Below the pieces are notes generated by a model. The model was not told where the DNA came from and searched no databases. It saw only the letters and a list, made by a program, of their open reading frames with translations. A program made the translations under genes and the position numbers. DNA of 51,357 nt from Candidatus Neomarinimicrobium atlanticum (GTDB taxonomy: Bacteria; Fidelibacterota; Marinisomatia; Marinisomatales; Marinisomataceae), in assembly GCA_000402815.1 (NCBI GenBank), contig AQSA01000012.1, forward strand, positions 8,278 through 59,634, in the 5' to 3' direction. The stretch's first letter is position 1. The number at the start of each line of letters is the position of its first letter. Below are positions 41,602 through 48,916 of the stretch, piece after piece.

Positions 41602-41901
41602 ATGAGTAACGAAGGCTATGAAAAAAAAGATATTCCAGTTAAGCCAGTATTGATTGGTGGGTTGCTATTTGTATTGACTGTTATAGTAACAATTGTCCTT
41701 CTATATGAATATTATGTTCGAGTGGTTGATGCTAGTATCTATGAATTTAAATTAAGCAAAAAGCCTAAAAAATTAATTGAGTTAAGAAAGTCAGAAAATG
41801 AAACTCTCAATAGCTATAAGGTGATCGATCCAGAAAAAGAAATTTATCATATACCTATTGATCGATCAAAAGAGCTATTATTAGATGATCAAAAAAAATA
41901 A
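41602..41901 (+). CDS. Small single-span membrane protein between actF and SCO
   Basis: 99 residues: a short N-terminus, one helix at about 14-36 ('PVLIGGLLFVLTVIVTIVLL'), a periplasmic tail with 'YYVRVVDASIYEFKLS' and 'YHIPIDRSKELLL'. The position between actF and the SCO gene, with 17 bases of overlap into the latter, suggests a component or assembly factor of the ACIII-oxidase unit. I do not recognise a named family. The tail resembles small proteins I have seen in ACIII gene clusters, but this is from memory. Confidence 0.75.
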   Translation: MSNEGYEKKDIPVKPVLIGGLLFVLTVIVTIVLLYEYYVRVVDASIYEFKLSKKPKKLIELRKSENETLNSYKVIDPEKEIYHIPIDRSKELLLDDQKK

Positions 41902-42691
41902 TCTACTTCTCGTTTTTTTATTTTTAAATCATTTCTTGTTTTCGCAAACTTTAAAAGATCAGTTCCCGGCAGATTCACCCATAGATGTTATTGAAAATTT
42001 AGGAGATTACATTCCATTAGATACCATATTCAAAGATGAATCTGGTAAAGAGATTATTTTAAAAGATTTATTTGAGAAAAAAATTCCTACTATTCTTACA
42101 TTAAATTACTTTGAATGTCCAATGCTTTGTACTCTAGTTTTAAATGGTTTGGCAGAATCAATTGAAAAACTAACATTAAATGCAGGTGAAGAATATCAAA
42201 TTATCACTATTGATATTAATCCAAATGAAAGTACTACATTTGTTAATCAAAAAAAGAGAAACTATATAGCGGGATATAATCTTCAAAATATTAAAAGTGA
42301 TTGGCATTTTCTAACTGGTGATCAAGAAAGCATAAAAAAAATTGCTGATAGTATAGGATTTATATATTACTATGATGAAGATCGTGATGAATATATGCAT
42401 CCAGCAGCAATTTCAGTATTAAGTCCAGAAGGAAAAATTTCACGTTATTTATATGGAATTCAATTTTTAGAAAAAGATTTAAAGCTCAGCTTATTAGAGG
42501 CAGGTGAAGGAAAAATTGGATCTACGCTTGATAAAATAATTCTTTATTGCTACCATTATGATCCTTATAAAAATACTTATACACTTTTTGCTACCAATGT
42601 TATGAGATTAGGAGGTATATTAACTATCATTTTTCTAGGTATTACAATTGTAGGATACTGGAAAAACGACCATAATTTATTTAGGGGATAA
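41885..42691 (+). CDS. SCO1/SenC-family protein with C-terminal membrane anchor
   Basis: 268 residues: signal peptide about 1-20 ('FLFLNHFLFSQ'), an SCO domain with copper-binding 'NYFECPMLCTLVLNG' (CxxxC) and a His in 'EYMHPAAISVLSPEG', and a C-terminal transmembrane helix ('RLGGILTIIFLGITIVGYW'). The anchor at the C-terminus differs from ordinary SCO. It likely places copper into the CuA site of the CoxB encoded 12 bases downstream. Overlaps the 99-residue protein by 17 bases. Confidence 0.93.
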   Translation: MIKKNNLLLVFLFLNHFLFSQTLKDQFPADSPIDVIENLGDYIPLDTIFKDESGKEIILKDLFEKKIPTILTLNYFECPMLCTLVLNGLAESIEKLTLNAGEEYQIITIDINPNESTTFVNQKKRNYIAGYNLQNIKSDWHFLTGDQESIKKIADSIGFIYYYDEDRDEYMHPAAISVLSPEGKISRYLYGIQFLEKDLKLSLLEAGEGKIGSTLDKIILYCYHYDPYKNTYTLFATNVMRLGGILTIIFLGITIVGYWKNDHNLFRG

Positions 42692-42702
42692 TAGTAGAAG
42701 AC

Positions 42703-43674
42703 ATGGATAGATTAACCGAATATTTGTTTCCAAAACAGGTGTCAACCTTTGCTGCTGACATTGATAACCTATTTTATTTTATTTTTTATTCATCAATAGT
42801 TCTATTTGCTATTGTTGTTTTAGGTATGATGTACTTAGCAATCAAGTACCGTTTCAAAAAAGGTGACGAAGTCAGGCTTACTAGCAGTAAAGATCATAGC
42901 AATATATTGGAAGCCTTATTTTTTATTGTTCCTCTTATATTAGTAAGTATCACATTTGTTTGGGGAATTAAATCTTATTTACAAATGATTATTGTTCCTG
43001 ATGATGCAATTGAAATTAAAGTCACTGGCCAAAGCTGGTTTTGGACATTTGATTATCCAGATGGAGGAACAACTCTTAATGAACTTGTAGTTCCCTCAAA
43101 TACCCCTATTAAAATTGTACTCTCTTCAAAAGATGTACTGCACAGCTTTTTCATTCCTGTAATGAGAACAAAGATGGATTGCCTACCAAATAGATATAAT
43201 GTCATGTGGTTTGATGCACAAGAAGAAGGAGTATATGATATATTATGTACTGAATATTGTGGTACAGGACACTCTCAAATGGGAGCTAAGGTTATTGTTA
43301 TGAAACCTGCTCAATATGAGGCATATGTTGCAGAGCTTGGATCAGATGATGAAAATATTCCATTAGATGAGCTTGGTGCTAAGCTTTATACCAAAAAAGC
43401 ATGTAACACTTGCCATACTTTAGATGGCTCTGCTCTTGTTGGTCCTTCATACTTACAGACAAGTCAGATGTGGGGTCAAGAAAGAGTATTTGATGATGGA
43501 AGTAGTACAGTAATTGATGATAATTATATAAGAAGTTCTATACTGGAGCCGCAAACCCAAATAGTTGCAGGGTATCAAGGAGTGATGCCGACTTATCAAG
43601 GATTACTAAATGATAGAGAGCTAGACGCACTTATTGCTTTCTTAAAATCTTTACAGGAGGATTCTCAAATTTAA
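42703..43674 (+). CDS. coxB: Cytochrome c oxidase subunit II with fused cytochrome c domain (caa3-type)
   Basis: 323 residues. Two N-terminal helices (about 22-45 and 65-90), then the CuA domain: His in 'KDVLHSFFIPVMRTKMD' and the CuA loop 'CTEYCGTGHSQM', preceded by 'GQSWFWTFDYP'. A C-terminal cytochrome c domain has 'KKACNTCHTLDGSALVGPSY' and an axial Met in 'YQGVMPTYQGLL'. This is the caa3 type, in which cytochrome c is part of the enzyme and can take electrons directly from ActE. It follows SCO by 11 bases. Confidence 0.96.
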   Translation: MDRLTEYLFPKQVSTFAADIDNLFYFIFYSSIVLFAIVVLGMMYLAIKYRFKKGDEVRLTSSKDHSNILEALFFIVPLILVSITFVWGIKSYLQMIIVPDDAIEIKVTGQSWFWTFDYPDGGTTLNELVVPSNTPIKIVLSSKDVLHSFFIPVMRTKMDCLPNRYNVMWFDAQEEGVYDILCTEYCGTGHSQMGAKVIVMKPAQYEAYVAELGSDDENIPLDELGAKLYTKKACNTCHTLDGSALVGPSYLQTSQMWGQERVFDDGSSTVIDDNYIRSSILEPQTQIVAGYQGVMPTYQGLLNDRELDALIAFLKSLQEDSQI

Positions 43675-43694
43675 TTGTAAATTAGGATATATCT

Positions 43695-45317
43695 ATGGCT
43701 GAAAATCAAAAACAAAATTATCTTACTCATCCAAAAGGCATAATGTCATGGCTATTAACTCTAGACCATAAGCGTATTGGGTTAATGTATTTATTTGGAG
43801 GAATTGCATTCTTCTTTTTAGGTGGAGTTTTGGCATTAGGAATGCGACTTGAATTAGCTGCTCCTGGTAATGATTTTGTATCAAATGATACTTATAACAA
43901 CATGTATACATTGCATGGAGCAATAATGATCTTCTTATTTATCATTCCGGCTATTCCTGGAGCATTGGGAAATATTTTACTCCCTCTTATGTTGGGAGCT
44001 AAGGATGTAGCGTTCCCTCGATTAAATCTTGCTAGTTTTTATATATATACTGTCGGCGCATTATTTGTTATGTACACTATTATTTCAGGGGGAGTTGATA
44101 CAGGATGGACTTTTTATACCCCTTATTCAACTACAAGTACATCAAATGTGATACCAATGACTATGGGAATTTTTGTCATTGGATTTTCATCTATTTTAAC
44201 AGGTCTAAATTTTATTGCTACTATTCATAAAATGAGAATTCCTGGCTTAACGTGGTATAAATTGCCACTATTTGTTTGGGCTTTGTACGGAACATCTTTG
44301 GTTCAAATTACTGCAACTCCTGTAATTGCTATAACAATGGTATTGTTAATATTAGAAAGATTATTAGGAATTGGAATATTTGATCCTGCACTTGGAGGAG
44401 ACCCTGTTCTCTACCAACATTTCTTTTGGTTCTATTCTCATCCCGCCGTCTACATTATGATATTACCAGCTTTTGGAATTATCAGTGAGATCATTCCTGT
44501 GCATTCTAGAAAGAAAGTATGGGGATATAAGTTCATTGCCTTTTCAACGCTTTCTATTGCATTTATTGGATTTTTAGTATGGGGACATCATATGTTTACA
44601 TCTGGGCAATCAGTATTTTCACAAATTGTATTCTCATTCATAACCTATTTTGTTGGTATCCCAACTGGAGTAAAAATATTTAGTTGGATGTTAACAATGT
44701 ATAAAGGTCAGGTATCTTTTACGCCTCCTATGTTGTATGCTTTATCTTTCTTATTCTTATTCACTATTGGAGGGTTAACAGGAATATTCCTTGGTGCTGT
44801 AGCTTTAGATATTCATTTACATGATACATATTTTGTGGTTGCTCATTTCCATTATGTAATGCAAGGAGGTACTATTATTGCATTCCTTGGTGGTTTACAT
44901 CATTGGTGGCCTAAATCAATGGGTACAATGTATAACCAGACTGTAGCAAATATTTGTTGTCTTGGGGTATTTTTAGGATTTAATGGAACATTCTTTCCTC
45001 AATTCCTATTAGGTTTGCGAGGAATGCCTAGAAGATACGCTACTTATGATCAGCAGTATGCAGAATTACATAATTACTCAAGTTTTTGGTCAGGAATCCT
45101 AGGATTGTCTATATTTATTTCAATTATGAACTTACTATGGTCTTTAAGAAAGAATAATAAGTTAGATCCAGGAACTAATCCATGGGGAGGTATGACACTA
45201 GAATGGACACATACTACTTCACCGCCTCATCCTCATAATTTCGAGGAAGAGCCAGTTCTTGAGCATGGTCCTTATGATTACGATAAAGTTATTGTTGAGC
45301 CAACATTTAAAAAATGA
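43695..45317 (+). CDS. coxA: Cytochrome c oxidase subunit I (heme-copper oxidase, A-type with YSHP motif)
   Basis: 540 residues, 12 or more helices. Heme and copper ligands are seen in 'TLHGAIMIFLFIIPAI', 'YSHPAVYIMILPAFGIISEI', 'VWGHHMFTSGQSV' and 'DTYFVVAHFHYVMQGG'. The motif YSHP replaces the Glu-containing GHPE of mitochondrial-type enzymes, placing it in the A2 subclass, in which Tyr-Ser takes over the Glu's proton-channel role. It reduces oxygen to water and pumps protons. Stop overlaps coxC by 4 bases. Confidence 0.97.
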   Translation: MAENQKQNYLTHPKGIMSWLLTLDHKRIGLMYLFGGIAFFFLGGVLALGMRLELAAPGNDFVSNDTYNNMYTLHGAIMIFLFIIPAIPGALGNILLPLMLGAKDVAFPRLNLASFYIYTVGALFVMYTIISGGVDTGWTFYTPYSTTSTSNVIPMTMGIFVIGFSSILTGLNFIATIHKMRIPGLTWYKLPLFVWALYGTSLVQITATPVIAITMVLLILERLLGIGIFDPALGGDPVLYQHFFWFYSHPAVYIMILPAFGIISEIIPVHSRKKVWGYKFIAFSTLSIAFIGFLVWGHHMFTSGQSVFSQIVFSFITYFVGIPTGVKIFSWMLTMYKGQVSFTPPMLYALSFLFLFTIGGLTGIFLGAVALDIHLHDTYFVVAHFHYVMQGGTIIAFLGGLHHWWPKSMGTMYNQTVANICCLGVFLGFNGTFFPQFLLGLRGMPRRYATYDQQYAELHNYSSFWSGILGLSIFISIMNLLWSLRKNNKLDPGTNPWGGMTLEWTHTTSPPHPHNFEEEPVLEHGPYDYDKVIVEPTFKK

Positions 45318-45967
45318 GCCACGATAATTCATCGCCAAAATTTTTGCAACACCACTTCCATGACGTTGAGCAGCAATACGAAACTGCAAAACTTGGAATG
45401 TGGGCTTTTATCCTTACCGAAGTTTTAACATTTGGAGGTTTATTCGTTGCCTATGTTGTGTATCGTTCTTGGTATCCTGAGATGTTTGTTGGAGCAAACT
45501 TGCTTCTAGATGTTAACAAAGGATTATTGAATACGATTGTTTTGATTACTAGTTCATTAACAATGGTTCTTGCTGTATGGGCGATACAGAAAAAAAACCA
45601 AAAACTATCTTTATTCATGCTTATTGCAACATTTTTATTCGCTTTTATGTTCTTAGGTATTAAATATTTAGAGTATTCTCATAAGTTCGAAGTAGGACAA
45701 TTACCAGGAGAATATTACAGTTATATGGGGCCTGAAATTGCCCATCTTAATAATCCACATATCTTCTTCAGTATCTATTTTATTATGACTGGACTACACG
45801 GGTTGCATGTTGCAATTGGTATGGGATTAATTGCATGGTTAATTTATGCAACAGCAAAAGGAAACTTGAATTCTGAATATTATACTCCAATGGAAATGAT
45901 TGGTATTTTTTGGCATTTAGTTGATTTAATCTGGATTTATTTATTTCCATTATTTTACTTAATATAG
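45314..45967 (+). CDS. coxC: Cytochrome c oxidase subunit III
   Basis: 217 residues with five helices plus. Family features: 'AKLGMWAFILTEVLTFGGLF', 'VAYVVYRSWYPE', 'HIFFSIYFIMTGLHGLHVAI', 'GMGLIAWLIY' and 'EMIGIFWHLVDLIWIYLFPL'. The short form lacking the first two helices is normal for bacterial caa3 enzymes. Overlaps coxA by 4 bases and precedes subunit IV by 7 bases. Confidence 0.95.
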   Translation: MSHDNSSPKFLQHHFHDVEQQYETAKLGMWAFILTEVLTFGGLFVAYVVYRSWYPEMFVGANLLLDVNKGLLNTIVLITSSLTMVLAVWAIQKKNQKLSLFMLIATFLFAFMFLGIKYLEYSHKFEVGQLPGEYYSYMGPEIAHLNNPHIFFSIYFIMTGLHGLHVAIGMGLIAWLIYATAKGNLNSEYYTPMEMIGIFWHLVDLIWIYLFPLFYLI

Positions 45968-45974
45968 GATTATT

Positions 45975-46391
45975 ATGTCAGAACATCATATAACGCCATT
46001 AAAAACATATTTAGCAGTTGCTGGAACATTATTCTTTTTGACAGTAGTTACTGTCTGGGTATCCTATTTTGATTTTGGATCATTTAATATTGTTATTGCT
46101 ATGGGCGTTGCAACGTTGAAGGCTAGTATAGTAGCATTATTCTTTATGCATCTTTTATGGGATGATAAGAAAAATTTAACAATGTTTGTTATGTCTTTAA
46201 TGTTTCTTGGAATATTTATTACAGTTACGCTTTTGGATACTGGTTTTAGAGGGGGAGTTAATTCGGAAGTAGAATCTCCAATTAATAATCGTGCTGCTTT
46301 TTATGATTCTTTACCTCTTACTGATACTCATGGACATCCTGTTGATGAGCATAGTGCTGATCATCATGGAGAGGGTGAGGATCATCATTAA
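45975..46391 (+). CDS. Cytochrome c oxidase subunit IV (prokaryotic)
   Basis: 138 residues with three helices ('YLAVAGTLFFLTVVTVWVSY', 'IVIAMGVATLKASIVALFFM', 'FVMSLMFLGIFITVTLLDTG') and a His-rich C-terminus 'HGHPVDEHSADHHGEGEDHH'. 'MGVATLKASIVALFFMHLLW' is the caa3 subunit IV signature. The His-rich end could bind copper or zinc. Abuts the heme A synthase gene. Confidence 0.9.
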   Translation: MSEHHITPLKTYLAVAGTLFFLTVVTVWVSYFDFGSFNIVIAMGVATLKASIVALFFMHLLWDDKKNLTMFVMSLMFLGIFITVTLLDTGFRGGVNSEVESPINNRAAFYDSLPLTDTHGHPVDEHSADHHGEGEDHH

Positions 46392-47318
46392 ATGAAAAAA
46401 CAGCTTTTTTTTAAATCTGCTGTAGTTTCAACTATCCTATCTTATTTATTAATTTTTGTAGGGGGACTGGTACGTGTATCGGGTTCTGGTATGGGTTGCC
46501 CTGATTGGCCTAGATGCTTTGGTCGATGGATTCCACCTACTAACGTTGATCAAATACCATCCTATATCGATCCTACAGCATTTAATATTGTATTAGCTTG
46601 GATTGAGTATGGTAATCGCTCTCTAGGAGTTTTAGTAGGCTTTTCAATTATAGTATTGAATATTATAGCAATATATTATTTTCGAAAAGAAGCGAAGCTT
46701 TTTATATCTGCAATTTTATCTTTGATCTTAGTATTAGCGAATGGAGCATTAGGTGCGATTGTTGTTTCCTCAGTCTTAAATCCTTTCCTAGTAAGTTTAC
46801 ACATGATCTTAGCACTTATGTTAGTATCAGTATTGAGCTATGCATGTATTGAATCCTATAAATTAATTCATGTAGAAAAATTCAAAAATTTAGAAGGCAA
46901 TAAAACTCTTTCTAATAGCTTAATTCTTTTATGGATACTTATCTTTGTGGAGATTCTTTTAGGAACTGGCATTAGAACTAATCTTGAACTTGTTTCTATT
47001 GAGAATCCACTACTATCAAAAGGAGAATTATTAAATGCTCTAGACTCATATAAGTATTTTCATTCTTTCTTAGGATTTACATTACTTTTTTTAAGTATTT
47101 ATATTTATACAAAACTAAGGAACAATAGTTTATACATAGTAAAATTTTTAGGCATATTTATCCTTGGAATGATCATAATCCAAATCTTCTTAGGAGAAAT
47201 GATGGTATTCTTTGAACTACCTCAGTTAGCAAGGCTCTTTCATACATGGGGTTCATCTTGGCTTGTTGGTGTAATAATTATATTGTATAATTGCACCAGT
47301 AATGAGCAATCTAAATAA
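46392..47318 (+). CDS. ctaA: Heme A synthase (COX15/CtaA family)
   Basis: 308 residues with eight helices in two halves. It oxidises heme O to heme A. 'FVGGLVRVSGSGMGCPDWPR', 'CFGRWIPP', 'LANGALGAIVVSS', 'VSLHMILALMLV' and 'LLGTGIRTNLEL' with 'YFHSFLGFTLLFL' and 'LARLFHTWGSSWLVG' are family features, including the conserved histidines. It needs heme O from CtaB, whose gene is truncated just downstream. Overlaps the next SCO gene by 17 bases. Confidence 0.95.
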   Translation: MKKQLFFKSAVVSTILSYLLIFVGGLVRVSGSGMGCPDWPRCFGRWIPPTNVDQIPSYIDPTAFNIVLAWIEYGNRSLGVLVGFSIIVLNIIAIYYFRKEAKLFISAILSLILVLANGALGAIVVSSVLNPFLVSLHMILALMLVSVLSYACIESYKLIHVEKFKNLEGNKTLSNSLILLWILIFVEILLGTGIRTNLELVSIENPLLSKGELLNALDSYKYFHSFLGFTLLFLSIYIYTKLRNNSLYIVKFLGIFILGMIIIQIFLGEMMVFFELPQLARLFHTWGSSWLVGVIIILYNCTSNEQSK

Positions 47319-47895
47319 AAAATTAATAATTGCATTTTTTTCGGTTTTTATTCTAGGTATCATTGGATTATTTACAATAGATCAAGCTACACAGTCTAGA
47401 ATAAATAATTTACCATTGATAACTGAAATCCCAGCTTTTGAATTAGAAAATTTTGACGGTAAATCATTTACTGAAGCAAATTTAGATAACCAGATTACTG
47501 TAGCTAGTTTCATTTTTACTCAATGTGAAGGTGCATGCCCAATTATGTCAACAAATATGGGATTATTACAAAAAAGATTTGCAGAATCAGATGAGTTACA
47601 GTTTATTTCTATTACAACAGATCCTGATTATGACTCTGCTGATGTCTTAAGAGAGTTTTCAAATAAATATAGTAATAAAAATAATTGGTTTTTCCTTAGA
47701 GGAAGTATTGATAATGTAGTTGAGTTATCTCAAGATGGATTCTTTTTATCTGCAAGCTTATTGCCATTAGGACATTCTACAAGACTTATCTTAATTGATA
47801 AAGATAGAAATATTAGAAAATATTATGAAGGAACTGTTGATGCTAATATTGTAGAGCTGCAAAATGATATTGTCACTCTTATTAAGCAAGGCTAG
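47302..47895 (+). CDS. SCO1/SenC-family protein
   Basis: 197 residues with an N-terminal membrane anchor ('IAFFSVFILGIIGLFTI') and an SCO domain: 'FIFTQCEGACPIMSTNMGLL' (CxxxC), 'FISITTDPDYDSADVLREFS', and His in 'PLGHSTRLILIDKDRNIRKY'. It is the third SCO paralogue in this window, probably for CuA or CuB assembly together with the one upstream. It lies between ctaA and ctaB, 2 bases before the latter. Confidence 0.93.
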   Translation: MSNLNKKLIIAFFSVFILGIIGLFTIDQATQSRINNLPLITEIPAFELENFDGKSFTEANLDNQITVASFIFTQCEGACPIMSTNMGLLQKRFAESDELQFISITTDPDYDSADVLREFSNKYSNKNNWFFLRGSIDNVVELSQDGFFLSASLLPLGHSTRLILIDKDRNIRKYYEGTVDANIVELQNDIVTLIKQG

Positions 47896-47897
47896 AC

Positions 47898-48251
47898 ATG
47901 ATTCAAAATTTAATCGAGTTGACAAAAGTTAGGATTGGGTTTCTAGTGCTTACCACAACTGTTATTGGATTCTATCTTGGTGCACAGGGTTCTTTTTCAT
48001 CTTCTTTACTACTTTATACTATTATAGGTACATTATTTTCATCAACGGGCGGTTCAATTATAAATAATGTTATTGAGGTTGATTCAGACAAAAAAATGGA
48101 TCGCACAAAACATAGAGTCCTTCCAACAAAAAAAATATCCGTTAAGTTTGCTTTATTTTTAGGCTTATCATTTATCGTATTAGGCTTATCTGTCCTCTAT
48201 TTGAAAGTAAATACTCTTACTGCACTATTATCAAAATTTTCATCTACATAG
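47898..48251 (+). pseudogene. ctaB: Protoheme IX farnesyltransferase CtaB, C-terminally truncated
   Basis: Only 117 residues are encoded, against about 280-300 for CtaB. The intact part contains 'LIELTKVRIGFLVLTTTVIG', the first Asp-rich motif in 'NNVIEVDSDKKMDRTKHRVL' and 'LPTKKISVKFALFLGLSF', and then 'LKVNTLTALLS', after which the family sequence stops and an unrelated five-residue tail (KFSST) leads to a stop. The second Asp-rich motif and last helices are missing, so this product could not make heme O. The break coincides with that of convergent def. See the finding on the junction. Confidence 0.85.
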
Positions 48252-48583
48252 CTATAAGTAATTGTATCAAATCTCTCGACATTAATTCTAATTTCAGGTA
48301 ACGACAAGCAACCTTCTGAGTCAACACAAGAACCAGTTCCTTCCTCAATTTTACCATTCATAAATACTAAAGGTGTATCACATTCTTCAGTATGGGTTAT
48401 ATCTACTACAAACAGTCTTTTATTAATTCCAATCTGATTACATGCCAATCCAATCCCATCAAATTCATACATAGTGTCAAATAGATCATTAATTAGACTA
48501 TCTACGTTTGAAAAATCTGTTATATCAGTACATACTTCTCGTAAAGCTCTATGCCCATAAGTAACTACTTTTTGAACTGCCAT
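48197..48583 (-). pseudogene. def: Peptide deformylase, C-terminally truncated
   Basis: 128 residues, against about 150-190 for deformylases. Motif 1 'GIGLACNQIGINKRLFVVDI' and motif 2 'EGCLSLPEIRINVERFDTIT' are present, but the third motif (HExxH, zinc binding and catalytic) is absent. The last family-like residues are 'YSYVDENFD'; the following ten residues are the antisense of ctaB. It could not be active. The start is well placed, 1 base after the yajC stop, so the 5' part is genuine. Confidence 0.85.
48228..48240. other. Junction where ctaB and def are both cut
   Basis: The family-like sequence of ctaB ends at about 48230 and that of def ends at about 48235, around 'tatcaaaattttcat'. 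Everything that should lie between (roughly 500 bases of ctaB, 100-170 of def, and anything in between) is absent. Either a real deletion in this strain or a join made in assembly. Confidence 0.75.
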
Positions 48584-48584
48584 T

Positions 48585-48902
48585 TTATTCTTTATCTTCT
48601 GAATTTTTTAATCGAGATACAGCTGTAATATCTACAGTAAGCTCACTATTATTAGAGACGCGAATAGTAGCCTTGTTATTCCTTACTTGAAGAATTTTTC
48701 CATGAATACCTCCAATAGTCACAATACTATCACCCTTTTTTAAATTCTTTTGAAGATTCTTTACGTCCTCTTGTTTTTTATTATTTGGTCTTAAAATGAA
48801 ATAGTACAAGACTAAAAATATTAAAAAGATTGGTAGTTGCGCAAGAAAGGCGTCAAAAAATGACACTTCAGATTGTTGAAATATTAATTTATTTGTTATC
48901 AT
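48585..48902 (-). CDS. yajC: Preprotein translocase subunit YajC
   Basis: 105 residues: one helix ('AQLPIFLIFLVLYYFILRPN') and then the YajC tail 'GDSIVTIGGIHGKILQVRNN' and 'SELTVDITAVSRLK'. Part of the SecDF-YajC export assembly in the inner membrane. Order yfhO-like, yajC, def on the minus strand is compact (14 bases and 1 base between them). Confidence 0.95.
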   Translation of the reverse strand: MITNKLIFQQSEVSFFDAFLAQLPIFLIFLVLYYFILRPNNKKQEDVKNLQKNLKKGDSIVTIGGIHGKILQVRNNKATIRVSNNSELTVDITAVSRLKNSEDKE

Positions 48903-48916
48903 ACAGCAAAGTTAGT

